From the NCBI RefSeq assembly GCF_000787575.1, contig NW_012236529.1:62001-126000 (forward strand): a stretch of 64,000 nucleotides of DNA. Direction: 5' to 3'. The DNA comes from Acytostelium subglobosum LB1. Its lineage: Eukaryota; Evosea; Eumycetozoa; Acytosteliales; Acytosteliaceae. The position numbers and the translations under genes were made by a program. Below, piece after piece: positions 1 through 13,528 of this stretch (its first letter is position 1; every line of letters begins with the position of its first letter). The notes beneath the pieces are model-generated. The model was given only the letters and a program-made list of their open reading frames with translations, made no database searches and was not told the DNA's origin.

Positions 1-76
1 GTTGGTGGGTAGTAGCCAGCAGTTAGATATCCAAAGTCCTCCTCATCCATTGGAGGAAGTGTCTAGATGCATGGTG

Positions 77-759
77 TTAATGTTGTAGTTGATCAATTAA
101 TGTAGGGTACATATTGGAAGATATATTTACATCGTAGATGACAAGTTTGGCATTCAAGTCCAGATGTCCAACCATGGTGTTGTTGCTAAAGGTGTCAAAG
201 AACAGACAGTTGAGGACATTCATTTGACTGTTGTAGTCAATCTCCAGGATATTGATGGTTTGTTCTGCATTGCTAACTATGTGAGTCATGTTGATAACCG
301 TGTTGGTATTGAGATCAAAGATCAACAGAGATTGGTCCTTTACAGTCAGCGGAGAAAGGAATTGGTAAGTATAAGTTATTGCTTCATCAGTTTCAGTACT
401 TATTACGACTACATACAAAAACAAAGATGTCGGCCAAGCTGGAGATGATAACGTACATCAGGTTGTCAGCATTATTGATAGTAGTTACCAATGTCGACAT
501 GCATTGTTCTGGAAAGAGAGTCATGTCTTTGATTTGGACCAAAGACTTTAAAGAGGCTATTCATATTTGGATGTTAACATTGAGGACTATAACATTGGTT
601 GATTGACTTACCATCAGTTTGGTCAACTACTGTAATGTTGACATTGGTTACACCCACTAGAGAGTAGAGTGTTTCACCATTGGTGGTGACAAAGCTGCAC
701 AAGTGACAGGAGACAATAAGGAATAATGTTAGTTGGATGTTTATCATCTTAGTATTCAA
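77..759 (-). CDS. Secreted beta-helix-like protein, uncertain or decayed model
   Basis: The first exon starts at the ATG at 759 and encodes a clear signal peptide (hydrophobic run LTLFLIVSCHLCSFV) followed by a short Thr/Val-rich stretch, up to a GTAAGT donor near 611. A long coding frame at 424-77 then gives Asn- and Thr-rich beta-strand repeats of the type seen in right-handed beta-helix surface proteins, ending at a TAA at 77-79. Between them (about 600-430) another frame reads STLVTTINNADNLMYV, which resembles the N-terminal part of the related locus at 46.1-47.3 kb. I could not connect the pieces with good splice sites in one frame, so this is either a gene with introns I have not resolved or a decaying copy. 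Function unknown; secretion is inferred from the signal peptide only. Confidence 0.4.
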
Positions 760-1059
760 TCAATCAGCAGTAGTAATGGTTAGTTAATGAATGATTAACA
801 AACTTTGATAAGTGACTACTCCTTGTCTTGATCCCTCATCGGCAAAAGGTGCAGACAAGTCGGTAAAAGAGCTGTGGTGTGTGTTCAATCATCCAATCAA
901 ATCGATTGATCCTCAGGGACCCCAAGATATTTTGTGAGCCTCAGGGATGAGACCTTGAGTTGAACTTGCCACGTATACATAATTGTTCTACTCCATCTAC
1001 ATTATTACAACAGTAGTGACAAGTAATTGTAATTGCAAAGAGGTGAACTCTATTATATT
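760..1059. other. Intergenic, upstream of a minus-strand gene
   Basis: No gene seen. It lies between the start of the secreted-protein locus and the 3' end of the VASt gene. The octamer CTCAGGGA occurs twice about 30 bp apart (near 913 and 941). Confidence 0.5.
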
Positions 1060-2631
1060 CTAACTTTGTTTAAGCATCAATTGTTTGATGAGAGGTGTGA
1101 TGAAACGCCACAGTTTGCGAGCAATCAGTGGCCATCCAACAAGGAAGAATACAAATGCAAATGCATTGAACCAGAGCATTGCCTTGGACGATGTCTTGAC
1201 TGCCGCCAGTTTGGACTCCAGTTCTGATACCTTGGCCTCCCACTCCTTGTGTCTCTGTTGTGACATCTGTTCGTCATCCTTTTGCTGCTTCACCAGTGCT
1301 TCCAGTTTGGTGATGTATCCTGTCAGCTTGGCATCGTTGCTTGTTGTAGTAGTTGTCGTTGTAGTTGTCATAAACTCGCCATTGGCGTTGGCGTTGCTGT
1401 TGTTGCTGTTAGCTGCTGCTACCACTGGCTCCACTCTATTACTCAACGCCAGTGGTCTTGATGTTTGTGATCTGGCGAATGAGTTCTCCAGACCCAAGAG
1501 TCTGGTTTGATTGACCTCGATGATCCTTCGCATTGAGTTCAGTTCACTGTTGAGTGCTGCCATGTAGTTCCTCAGATCTTCACTGTATTGTGCGTCTGAT
1601 GGTTGCCATGTGTCCGTTGACTCAAAGTACTGTTCATCAGATGAGGAGCCAGGTACGTTGAGATCCTCATCTTCGTCTTCATACTCCTCGTCATAGTCTG
1701 ATAGATCATGGTCGGCAATAGATGGTGGACCAGAGAAGTCAGACATCTCGTCTTCGTCCTCCACGTGATTGTGTTGTATGTTCCTGTGCAGGGTGGGTGT
1801 GACTGCGCCGCTCTCCACCTTTGTGGTGATATGTTCCTGTTCACTTCCATTATTACTGAAACTGTTGCGTCTGCTATTGTCATTACTGTTGTTGCTAATA
1901 CTATTATTGTTATTGTTTTCTACAACGTTGTTGACTGGCCTCTTCAATAGCTCTGATTGTTCATACTCCTCGACTTGAGCGCGTACCAGTGACAGCCACT
2001 GTCTGAACGACGCCTCTGCAGTGTCATGCACCCAACTCTCAATCTGACCTCTGAACATCCAATGGGCATAGTTATTCTTGACATCAATGCTCACTTTGCA
2101 TCCAGTTGACTTTGTCATTGATGGTACAACATTCCACTCTGACTCTGACGTAAAGTTCTTTCCAATTGGACTACCATCAAAGAAGGTATCAGATGTGACA
2201 CGTAATGAGCTGTGGACAAAGGGCAGAGTTAGGAATGTCTATTACACATCGACTCCATGAATACATATATACTAACCTTTCACTCTTTGTATAATATTGT
2301 ACCTCTCTTACACGTGCCTTATCACCAACCAAACCATTGATAAAGGCATTGCTCGAAATGAATGAACAGAATGATATCTCACGTGTGTATCTTCCATCTG
2401 GTAATGGTGACCATTGTGTTATATCTATTGCTGTATCTCCCTGAATGATTGAATAAATGAATGAAGATAGTTAGTTAGTCAGGTTACTAGTTGTGTCATC
2501 ATCAACACTCAATGTATGTATATTACTCTTGTTTCATGATAACGTAGTTTGAAACCAGCTCTCTCAAAGAAGAATGAAAAGAATGTCTCTACTGATATGT
2601 TGAACTCTTCTTCAAGATGAAGTAACTTCAT
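1060..2631 (-). CDS. VASt-domain protein with C-terminal membrane anchor
   Basis: Three exons (2631-2527, 2440-2277, 2209-1060) give about 472 residues. Residues 1 to about 170 form a VASt (StAR-related sterol-transfer-like) domain, with the typical series FFFERAGF, GRYTREISF and WMFRGQIESWV. A disordered Asn/Asp/Glu-rich middle follows, then a coiled coil (KLEALVKQQKDDEQMSQQ), then one hydrophobic segment near the C terminus (AFAFVFFLVGWPLIA). Lam/Ltc and GRAMD1 proteins of this family sit at ER contact sites and move sterols; this use is inferred. Unlike those proteins there is no GRAM/PH domain before the VASt domain: the start ATG leads almost directly into it. The 3' part has no introns. 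The exon sum is a whole number of codons. Confidence 0.82.
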
Positions 2632-2846
2632 TGTTTGTATGTTTGTATGTTGTTATTAATAAGTATGATAATGTTACAGATAGTTATTGTTGTTGATATA
2701 TATAAAGGTATATAAGTTAGGTTGAGAATAATAAAGGTGGAGTCGATTCGTGTTGACCTTGGCTGACCCTTTTGATCTCAATGTGAAGATGGTTTTGGGG
2801 TTGGTTGTGACCTCAGCTAAACGTCACACACTAAACAACATATTGT

Positions 2847-4986
2847 TTATTTATTTGTTCTCTTTCTCTCCAACTCCTTCATAAACAGCCACCTCTCTGT
2901 TGTGATCTGATTCTCACCGAATGATATAGCCAACAATCTGGCAGTAGTGAGCCAATAGTGGAAGATCTCTTGTGGTGTGCTCTCATCCTTTTGTCTCGTC
3001 GAAACAAAGTCCTCTTCAATCATTTTGGTTACAGTCTCACTGGACGCCTCTAGCTTCCAATTCATCAAACTGTTCAAATATGTTCTGAACTTGTCCAACA
3101 TCATCTCATCAACTTTAAGTCCATCATTCATTGATTCTTGATCCGGTACCATGACCACCTGGCATAATCCCTGTTGGTCCAAAGTGTGTTAGAATAATAT
3201 TGGTGGATATCCATGTTAATGTATGTACATACTGGAGTCAATGATTTACCATGTGACAGGATCAACATCTGGATGTCAGTGTCCACCTCGATCGGATGGT
3301 ACTTGAAGTCGTACTCAACCTTTTGGTTGAGGACAATGTCTTTGAGGGCACTCAGGTTGCGAACACCTTGTTTGTAGAGCTGTCCCTCAGCCAGACAGGT
3401 CTCATTGACAATGAGATGTGTGTTCTTTGGCAGTTGGAGTAGACCAGACACTATACGATTCTTGTCATAGTCCTTGTAGGGTATGAGATCACCATCATTC
3501 AAGTTGTCAACAGTGACGGCCAACATGTGAGATCTGACGACCAAGCTTGCCACCAACTTATTGATCTCCTCTGGAAGTGAATTGTCCAAGTTCTCTGGCA
3601 ACAACAAGTTCAATGGGAAGTTGCCCAAGATAAGTCCTGCAGTCTTTAAGTATCTACAAGATTGATTGATCGATGGTCAGGACGAGCGAACAAGATGTCA
3701 TCACTTATGAATGAATGAATGAACGAGGATAGTTACACTTTTGAGAGTAGATGGCAGAGAAGATACTCTGCAGCCAATTGATCACCAAGTAGGTGTTGTT
3801 GGATGTACTGTACCAACTCTCTCCTTGTTTGTTGGAGCTCTTGCTGAGGTGGTTGAGGTGGTCGTTGTTGTTGTTGTGCGTTGGAGAATGGTAGCTGAGT
3901 TTGAGTTGGATACATGTATTGATCCAATACCCTGTAGGATATGGCGTGGAGTCTGGGGGCGATGGACTCTGGAATCGTTGCGGTCTGGTCGTCGACAATG
4001 TCCATCATTGGCATGAGCTTGTCCAGCTCTGATGGCGTGGTGTGTGTCTCTGGCACGCTAAACTTGGAGACGACACCAACAAACTCCACAATCTCGTTCA
4101 TCTTGAGATAGTTCTGCGAATTGACGTCATAGACCATGACTACGAATGGTGATTGATTGACAATGTTTGGGTCCATCGGCAGTGGGAAGTTCTGTATCTT
4201 CTTAAGGTCCGTGTCCTTCTCGTACATGCACTCCTCCTCTTGTTGTTGTTGGGCCACCTTGATATGTTTTGAGGGTACAGCAGAATCCTCTACCTTCTTC
4301 TGTGTCTCCATGTCCACTTCATCATCATTGTCATAGTCCTCCAATGGTCTCTTATTCTTGTTGGGTGGAGTTGATACGCTTGTTGACTTTGGAGTGCTCA
4401 AGGTGAGCTTGTTCGTCCACTTGTTCGTACATGGTACAGGTACGCAATAGTACATGTTCCTCTCAAAAGTGACATCATTGAATGATTGATCAAATTCCTC
4501 ACCAGGCTCCATACTGATGTTGCCATTCTTAAATGCACCAGTGTCATACCTCTGAGTTGTGATTGATGTAAGTAAGTAAGCAAGCAGTCAGACTGAGACC
4601 GTGTTGCAATAACGTACCAGTTGGTTTGTTGATCTATTCTTTAGACGATATAGACCAAGATAGTATTGTGGATCGAATATGTCTTGTACCATGCAGCGCA
4701 CCCTCACTAGACGACCGATGTTGGCATCAGACTCTGCGATTGAGGTGATGAGTGGCACAGTTCGATAGAGTTCATCATTGGCCAGTAGTTGTTTGAAATG
4801 TGCACTGATGCCCCACTGAGCGACTTCATCATTGGCCTGCTCATCATCATTAGCAGTGCCATCCATTCTACTATTCACATTTGAGTTCAATCTCTCCAAT
4901 GATGATTTGTAACCATCATTAAACAGTTGTTGTATCCTTTTCAAAGGATGAATCAAGTCATCTGTTAACATTGGTGATGGATCCAT
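2847..4986 (-). CDS. mcmbp: Mini-chromosome maintenance complex-binding protein
   Basis: Four exons (4986-4618, 4551-3737, 3653-3233, 3170-2847) give 642 residues, about the usual size for MCMBP. The N-terminal part carries the family stretch VRVRCMVQDIFDPQYYLGLY and, after the first intron, RNMYYCVPVPCTNKW. The C-terminal half contains NFPLNLLLPENL and the final helical region ending ERWLFMKELERKRTNK. In animals and plants MCMBP binds MCM3-7 in place of MCM2 and helps assemble or unload MCM complexes and keep sister-chromatid cohesion; acting in the nucleus here is inferred. An acidic linker with a KKR-type basic patch separates the halves. It is divergent from the PRP4 kinase gene with about 400 bp between start codons. 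Donors are GTACGT, GTAACT and GTATGT. Confidence 0.9.
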
Positions 4987-5387
4987 CTAATATACTACTT
5001 TATATCTTATCTATGTATTATTATATATATCTTTATCTGTATGACTTGTGAATATACTCTTCACAAATTGAGTCTGGCTTTAAAAAGGGCGCCATTTTTC
5101 AAATCTGTTTGAACACTCAATCATGACGCAGTCTACAGATAAAATGACAAGAGAGCAGGACACTTTATTGAGTATGTCAATAAGCATATATACAGCACAT
5201 ATGCATGACCTATCTATTGAACTGTTGCACAACTAGCATTTGATCATTCATCTTACTATGGTCCATTGTGGAAAGTTAGACTATTTGACTTTGTTGAAGT
5301 TGTTGATCTTGAGATGTCTTTTAATTTATAATAATATAGTTATATCTGTGACATGCCATCTATAGATATACAGATAATTAATTAAAT
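4987..5387. promoter_or_regulatory. Bidirectional promoter, MCMBP / PRP4 kinase
   Basis: AT-rich region between two divergent start codons. It holds an 18-bp near-palindrome at 5083-5100 (AAAAAGGGCGCCATTTTT), whose core resembles E2F-type sites (TTTSSCGC). MCM-related genes are commonly E2F targets in other eukaryotes, so a cell-cycle element is plausible but not shown. Confidence 0.45.
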
Positions 5388-8055
<2,668 letters not shown>

Positions 8056-8550
8056 ATTTTATGTCTATTGTCCGTATGACATATGTCAGTTATGTCCTTT
8101 GATCAATGTCAGTGACGCTGATGGATTGATTGTTTTGAGTGGGTGTGTCAACGACGTCATTGAAACTGATTTTTGGTTTGATTTTGGATGACCTCACCAA
8201 GCACCCCCACTTTGCAAAGGACCAAACAGAGTGGACTGCAAACAACAATCACAAAGGCATATCGAGGGGCGTGCACCATCAGAACATACATTCAGTGAGG
8301 TAGATATAAATAAATTATAAACAGACATAGATATATATCTTTATACTTGTACAATATTGTAAGTATTATTACAACAATATAGGATTGATTGATAAGATTC
8401 AAAAAGATAATGAGTGTGGTGTCTTTGGTGTACCCATCCCATCTCCCTCCGGCATTGGCCTACATCGATGTTGACACAAACATACAAACCAAACATAAAT
8501 AGATCAATCAGTATAACATATATATATATATACATATACATTGACGACAG
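8056..8550. other. Intergenic, PRP4 3' end to G-alpha 5' end
   Basis: No gene seen. A GACGTCA half-match to a cAMP-response-type site lies at 8153-8159. The last 200 bp are AT-rich with alternating TA just before the G-alpha start, as in dictyostelid promoters. Confidence 0.4.
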
Positions 8551-9799
8551 ATGTTCTGCGGTGGAAAGAAAGGATCAGTCGAGGAGCTAAAGGTGTCCGA
8601 TGACATTGACAAGTCGTTGAGACAGGACCAGAGACGAAGGAAGAAGGACATACAGATTCTGTTGCTTGGCGCTGGTGAATGTGGCAAGTCTACAATCTTT
8701 AAGCAACTAAAGATCCTACAGGACAATGGCAAGTGGACAGAGAATGAGTTGATCGAGTTCCGCAACTCTATCTTTGTAAATGTCACCACTCAGATGCAAG
8801 TGTTGTTGGCTGCTGCTGAGCAGTTCAATGCTGACTTGTTACCAGATAATATAGTAAGTAGTATGGATGTTGATTGATTCATTGATTGATTGAATGAGTG
8901 AGTGAGTACTGATTATATCATCTTTAGGAACCAGCAATCAGAATCAAAGAATACCAGAGTTTGTCCGATGCATGGACTAAAACCATTGGTGAGGATTGTG
9001 CTAAAGTATGGTCTGATCCTGCCATCAAGACAATATACGAAAGAAGAGACAAGGACTTCCAACTCAATGACTCGGCCAAATAGTATGTCATCCATTCATC
9101 CATGGATGGAACCATTCCAACTAACAATCCAATCAAATCCAATCCTATTAGTTTCTTTGATAGCTTGGAAAGGATATCACTTCCAAACTATCTACCAACA
9201 CCACAGGATGCTCTGCGATCAAGAGTGATGACAAAGGGCATTGTGGAGGCAGATGTAGTGTTTGAGGATATATCGATGAAGGTGGTCGATGTGGGAGGAC
9301 AGCGATCACAGAGAAGAAAGTGGATTCATTGCTTTGACGGAGTGTCTGCCGTGATCTTTGTGGCGGCACTCAGTGAATACGATCAGAGATGTCGTGAGGC
9401 CAATGTCAACCGTCTCGACGAGTCACTCAAACTCTTCTCCGAGATTGTCAACAGTCAATGGTTTACAGAGACACCCATCATCCTTTTCCTCAACAAGAAG
9501 GATCTACTCATTGAGAAGTTACAACGTGTACCATTCTCAAGATATGATCCATCATATACTGGTATGTTCCAACAACATAGTTTATTGATTATGTTATGTT
9601 ACTAATCAACTCCATTCAATCAGGTGACAACTCATCAGGCGATGTATCAAGCAACATAAAGAAACGATTCTATTCACTGATGAAGAACAATAGCAATCTT
9701 TATTGTCACATGACAATTGCAATCGATACACAGAACATAGACTTTGTATTCAAGGCTGTCAAGGAGATCCTGCTGAGGGAGACCATCAACGAATTCTAG
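8551..9799 (+). CDS. Heterotrimeric G protein alpha subunit, atypical
   Basis: Four exons (8551-8853, 8928-9082, 9152-9561, 9624-9799) give 347 residues, normal for G-alpha. Seen: P-loop GAGECGKST, helical domain, switch I with the catalytic Arg (RVMTKGI), switch II DVGGQRSQRRKW with the catalytic Gln, NKKD, and a C terminus ending RETINEF. Three oddities stand out. The protein starts MFCGG, so there is no Gly at position 2 for N-myristoylation, though Cys3 could be palmitoylated. The P-loop Ser is Cys. The guanine-contact TCAT loop reads TIAI. The C terminus has no Cys at position -4, so it would not be a pertussis-toxin substrate. It likely couples to a seven-helix receptor at the plasma membrane, but the paralogue cannot be named. 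Introns 2 and 3 contain ACTAAC or ACTAAT. Confidence 0.92.
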
Positions 9800-9875
9800 A
9801 ATCCAATCAATCATTTAATTAATCGTTACAATGTATTATTACCTTTACTCTATTTATCTCTCTCTTCCAAGTTCA

Positions 9876-10502
9876 TTATTGTTGACCATGTTGTTCATTT
9901 GAAGAGGTTGTTGCATCATGAGTGCCATCCAGTAGAGTCTCTTCCTCTTCACGCTTGCGCTTATGACATAGTGCAACCAAAGCATCACTCAATTGCATCT
10001 CGAGTTGCTCAATACGCTTGGCTTTCTCGTCTTCTTCCAGCATATTCCTTATCCAGTTGATCTCGAAGTTCTTGGGGAAAAGAGGATAATGGAGAAATGT
10101 GTCCTCGAAGTTCTTGGTATGATCCTCTCCATATTCTCTTCGAAGGTAAAGAGAGTAGTCATCAGCCGTACAGGGATATCCATCCACTCCAGGAGGATAC
10201 GGGCTTGTGAATTTTGTTGTTACTCCGACCTTGGTGTCTTTAACCAACATTATCCAGCTGTCTGCCCAAACCTTGATACGCTTGAAGAGGATAATTATTC
10301 CTCTCCAACAATCCTCTGTGCATTCTTTGCTTAACAGAATCTCTTTGTATGCATCATGAAGAGCAAATGCTGAATAGTCATTTCTTGGACCAGCATACAA
10401 CCATGCCATCTCTCTATTACCACAACTCAAGGGTAAACATGATCTGTGTCTCTGACAAAGATTCTGGATATTAACTCCTAGATTAATAATAGATTGATCC
10501 AT
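9876..10502 (-). CDS. Unrecognised 208-residue protein
   Basis: One open frame from the ATG at 10502 (MDQSIINLGVN); an in-frame extension upstream exists but begins without an ATG. It is rich in Trp and Cys in the first half (CLPLSCGNREMAWLY, CWRGIIILFKRIKVW), and a central segment reads PPGVDGYPCTADDYSLYLRREYG. The second half is a charged helix (MLEEDEKAKRIEQLEMQL) with a basic KRKREEEE cluster that could be a nuclear signal. No intron, signal peptide or membrane segment. I do not recognise the family. It lies tail-to-tail with the G-alpha gene (77 bp) and head-to-head with the helicase gene. Confidence 0.6.
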   Translation of the reverse strand: MDQSIINLGVNIQNLCQRHRSCLPLSCGNREMAWLYAGPRNDYSAFALHDAYKEILLSKECTEDCWRGIIILFKRIKVWADSWIMLVKDTKVGVTTKFTSPYPPGVDGYPCTADDYSLYLRREYGEDHTKNFEDTFLHYPLFPKNFEINWIRNMLEEDEKAKRIEQLEMQLSDALVALCHKRKREEEETLLDGTHDATTSSNEQHGQQ

Positions 10503-10759
10503 AATATAATGTTGTAGAATGATAAAGTGTCGGACAATCAATTGATATCTTGATCAATCAAGCACACACCACAACAACGCACCATCATGTTGTGTATTAT
10601 TGTGGTATCTCTTTCTCTCTTCAAAAGTGAACATCAAAGTGGTTGTCTTTGACACTCACTCACATCACTTCCAAGAACTCAACATCTGCACTTGGTTGGT
10701 TTGTTGGGGTTTGTAATTTGAGATGCGTGCCACAAACTAAGGGTCTTATCATATCAGAG

Positions 10760-13492
10760 ATGGAGTTACCTTGCAAAAGGATAAAGGTAGAGGTAGAGCC
10801 TTCAGAAGTATTGGCTGAAGAGGCAGAGGATCTACAACCTCATCAACGACATGACGATAATGATATTGAAGACGAGGATATTGTTGAAACGATATCAATC
10901 TCGTCTTCACCATTATCCCGTCATTCATCACCTACACCTCCTCCTCCATTGTTACTGCGATCAAACACGTCACCATTGAGACTCACTTCAATTAGGACGC
11001 CACTCTTTCAATCACCATCATCATCCAATTCACTCAAACGATCATTCACCTCTCCACTCCATTGTAAACGTGAGAGGGACACTGAAGATGATCCAATCGA
11101 CCTCAGTGTGGATTATGATGACGTCGATGACAATAGCAAGCGAGTCAATGCAGTGACATCAGCATCAGCAGCGTCAATGGCAACAGATCTGCCACTTGAT
11201 ACATTTGTAGACGAACGAATCATTAATGCACCAACTACATCAACTACATCAACAACGTCGACATCAACAATGAACCACCTACGACTAAGAACCGATATGT
11301 TTAAGATGTCAGCAAGGCCAAATACTTTATCATTATTGGCAAACAACAACAACAACAACAACAATCCTGCGATCGCTCCTCAAGATGCCACTACCAAGTC
11401 CACACTGGCACAATCTACATCAATGGACACCTCCTCAACATCCTCTCAAATCAATGAGGAGTTATCATTCGATGACCCACTGACAGTGATCAAGCTACTC
11501 AAGTCCACACTGTCATACAAGTCCAAAGTCAAGGACCCGGACAAGGATATCGGCTCTTCACCAACCGAACCAATATACAAGTATGAGTGCTTGAATGAGA
11601 AGCAACGTCTTATCCACGATCTTGTAGTCAAACAAAAGAAGAACGTCTTTATCACTGGTCCAGGTGGTTCTGGCAAGTCCTATCTCATTCACACAATGGT
11701 CGAGGATCTAATCTCCAGGGGCGTGAACACATTCATCACTGCTACCACTGGAATAGCAGCACTCAACATTCAAGGCACCACAATTCACTCATTCGCTGGC
11801 ATTCGATTCAGCAACGCCCCATTCGAGGAGCTGCTCAGCTCTGCGTACTCTAGGAAGAAGAATTGGAAGGAGGCTCAGGTGCTCATTGTGGACGAGGTGT
11901 CAATGTTGGACGGCATCTTCTTTGAGCATCTCGATCACATTGCCAGGAAGATCAGACAGAAGATGAATGAGAAGCGTGGCATCCAACAACCATTGGAGTT
12001 GCCCTGGGGAGGCATCCAGGTGTGTCTGTGCGGTGACTTTTACCAGCTGCCACCCGTGCCCAGCTACCAAGATCAGAACAGCATTGTCGACAAAGAGATG
12101 TCACTTGTTAAGAAGCGCAAGTACTGCTTCGAATCAGTGAGCTGGTCCCAAACAGTCGAGGTCATTGTCCAGCTCACAGAGATCTATCGTCAAAAGGACA
12201 CCCACTTCTCAAGCCTCCTGTCCAAGCTTCGAATCGGTCGACCAGACGATGAGATTATGACAACCCTAAAGAAGAGGCAAGGAAGTAAGTACATCCTCAA
12301 TCACTCAATCAATCAATCACACGGACATTAATTACCATACCCATACATAGTTGATAATGTACATAATGGCATTCAACCAACGATACTATACACGACAAAC
12401 AACAAGGTGGAGGAGAAGAACGAATATTACTTGCAACAAATAGAGGAGGACGCTGTAAAGTATGAATCAATCGATAGCCTGGCAGAGTGGGAGGGCCTGT
12501 CTAAGCCCAAGACAGACATACTCTCGTCCATTTATGAGAACTCCAAGAAGCAATGTCTGGCATCAAAGACCATCGTATTGAAGAAGGGAGCTCAAGTGAT
12601 GCTCGTGAGGAACATCTCACCACAACTTGTCAATGGAAGTCGTGGCGTCGTCATTGGATTTGTGAACCTGTCACCAGAGAATCAGCGCTCGCTGCTCAAG
12701 TTCTTTGAAACGCCCGATGCCAAATCATTGGAATCATGGCAGCGAGACAAGATGCGAGACGTCATCACGCAGTCCAGCTCGTATCTCATCAGTCAAAACC
12801 ATACACTTCTTCCAGTGGTACGATTCATGAATGGAGAGGTCGAACTGATCAAGCCAGAGAAGTTCTCTGTGTTCTTTGAGTCGGTGGAGCGAGTGTATCG
12901 AACACAGATGAGTGTACGTCTGGCATATGCGATCACAGTACACAAGTGTCAAGGTGTGTCACTGGACAGCGCCCAAGTATCATTGCAACGAATATTCGAA
13001 CATGGTCAAGGCTATGTGGCACTCAGTCGTGTTCGAACTTTGGAGGGACTTCAGATCGTAGGTAATGTCACCAAGAAATGCTTCACCTCTGATCCAAAGG
13101 TAGTCCAGTTCTATCAATCAATCGACCAGTCAACATCAGCAAACAACAGAAACAACAATGTACCAAAGAATGAACCAGAAAACACACCGACAAAACAGGC
13201 AACAACAACAACATCAATAACCTCATCCGCGACCAACAACAACAACAACAAGGGAGATATTGAGATACCATTATTCTTCATATGCCCAATATCAAAGAAG
13301 TTGATGGAGAACAGTGTTATCGCACCGGATGGATTCTCATACGAAAGAAATGCTCTGCTCGATTGGATCAAGGAGAACAATGTCAGCTACATCACAAAGA
13401 AACCATTCAATGTCACCATATTCATACCCAATCGCAACCTTATGGCACAGATCGCTGATTGGAAACAGAAGAACAACTACAAACCAACATAA
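10760..13492 (+). CDS. PIF1-family DNA helicase fused to a C-terminal U-box
   Basis: Two exons (10760-12284, 12351-13492) give 888 residues. The start is the first in-frame ATG (MELPCKRIKVE); the frame is open further upstream without an ATG. Residues 1-270 are low complexity (Ser/Thr/Asp/Asn). The superfamily 1B helicase core starts near residue 275, with Walker A GPGGSGKS (about 300), Walker B LIVDEVSMLDG, CGDFYQLPPV, the C-terminal motif ITVHKCQGVSLDSA and YVALSRVRTLEGLQ. After a Thr/Asn-rich linker, residues about 812-885 form a U-box: FICPISKKLMENSVI, GFSYERNALLDWI and IPNRNLMAQIADW. U-boxes recruit ubiquitin-charged E2 enzymes. A helicase acting on G-quadruplex, telomeric or mitochondrial DNA that is also an E3 ligase is the inference. 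Both domains are in the same exon 2 frame, so the fusion does not depend on a splice guess. Confidence 0.9.
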
Positions 13493-13528
13493 TCACCCGG
13501 ATGATATATTATTATTGTTATTATATTA

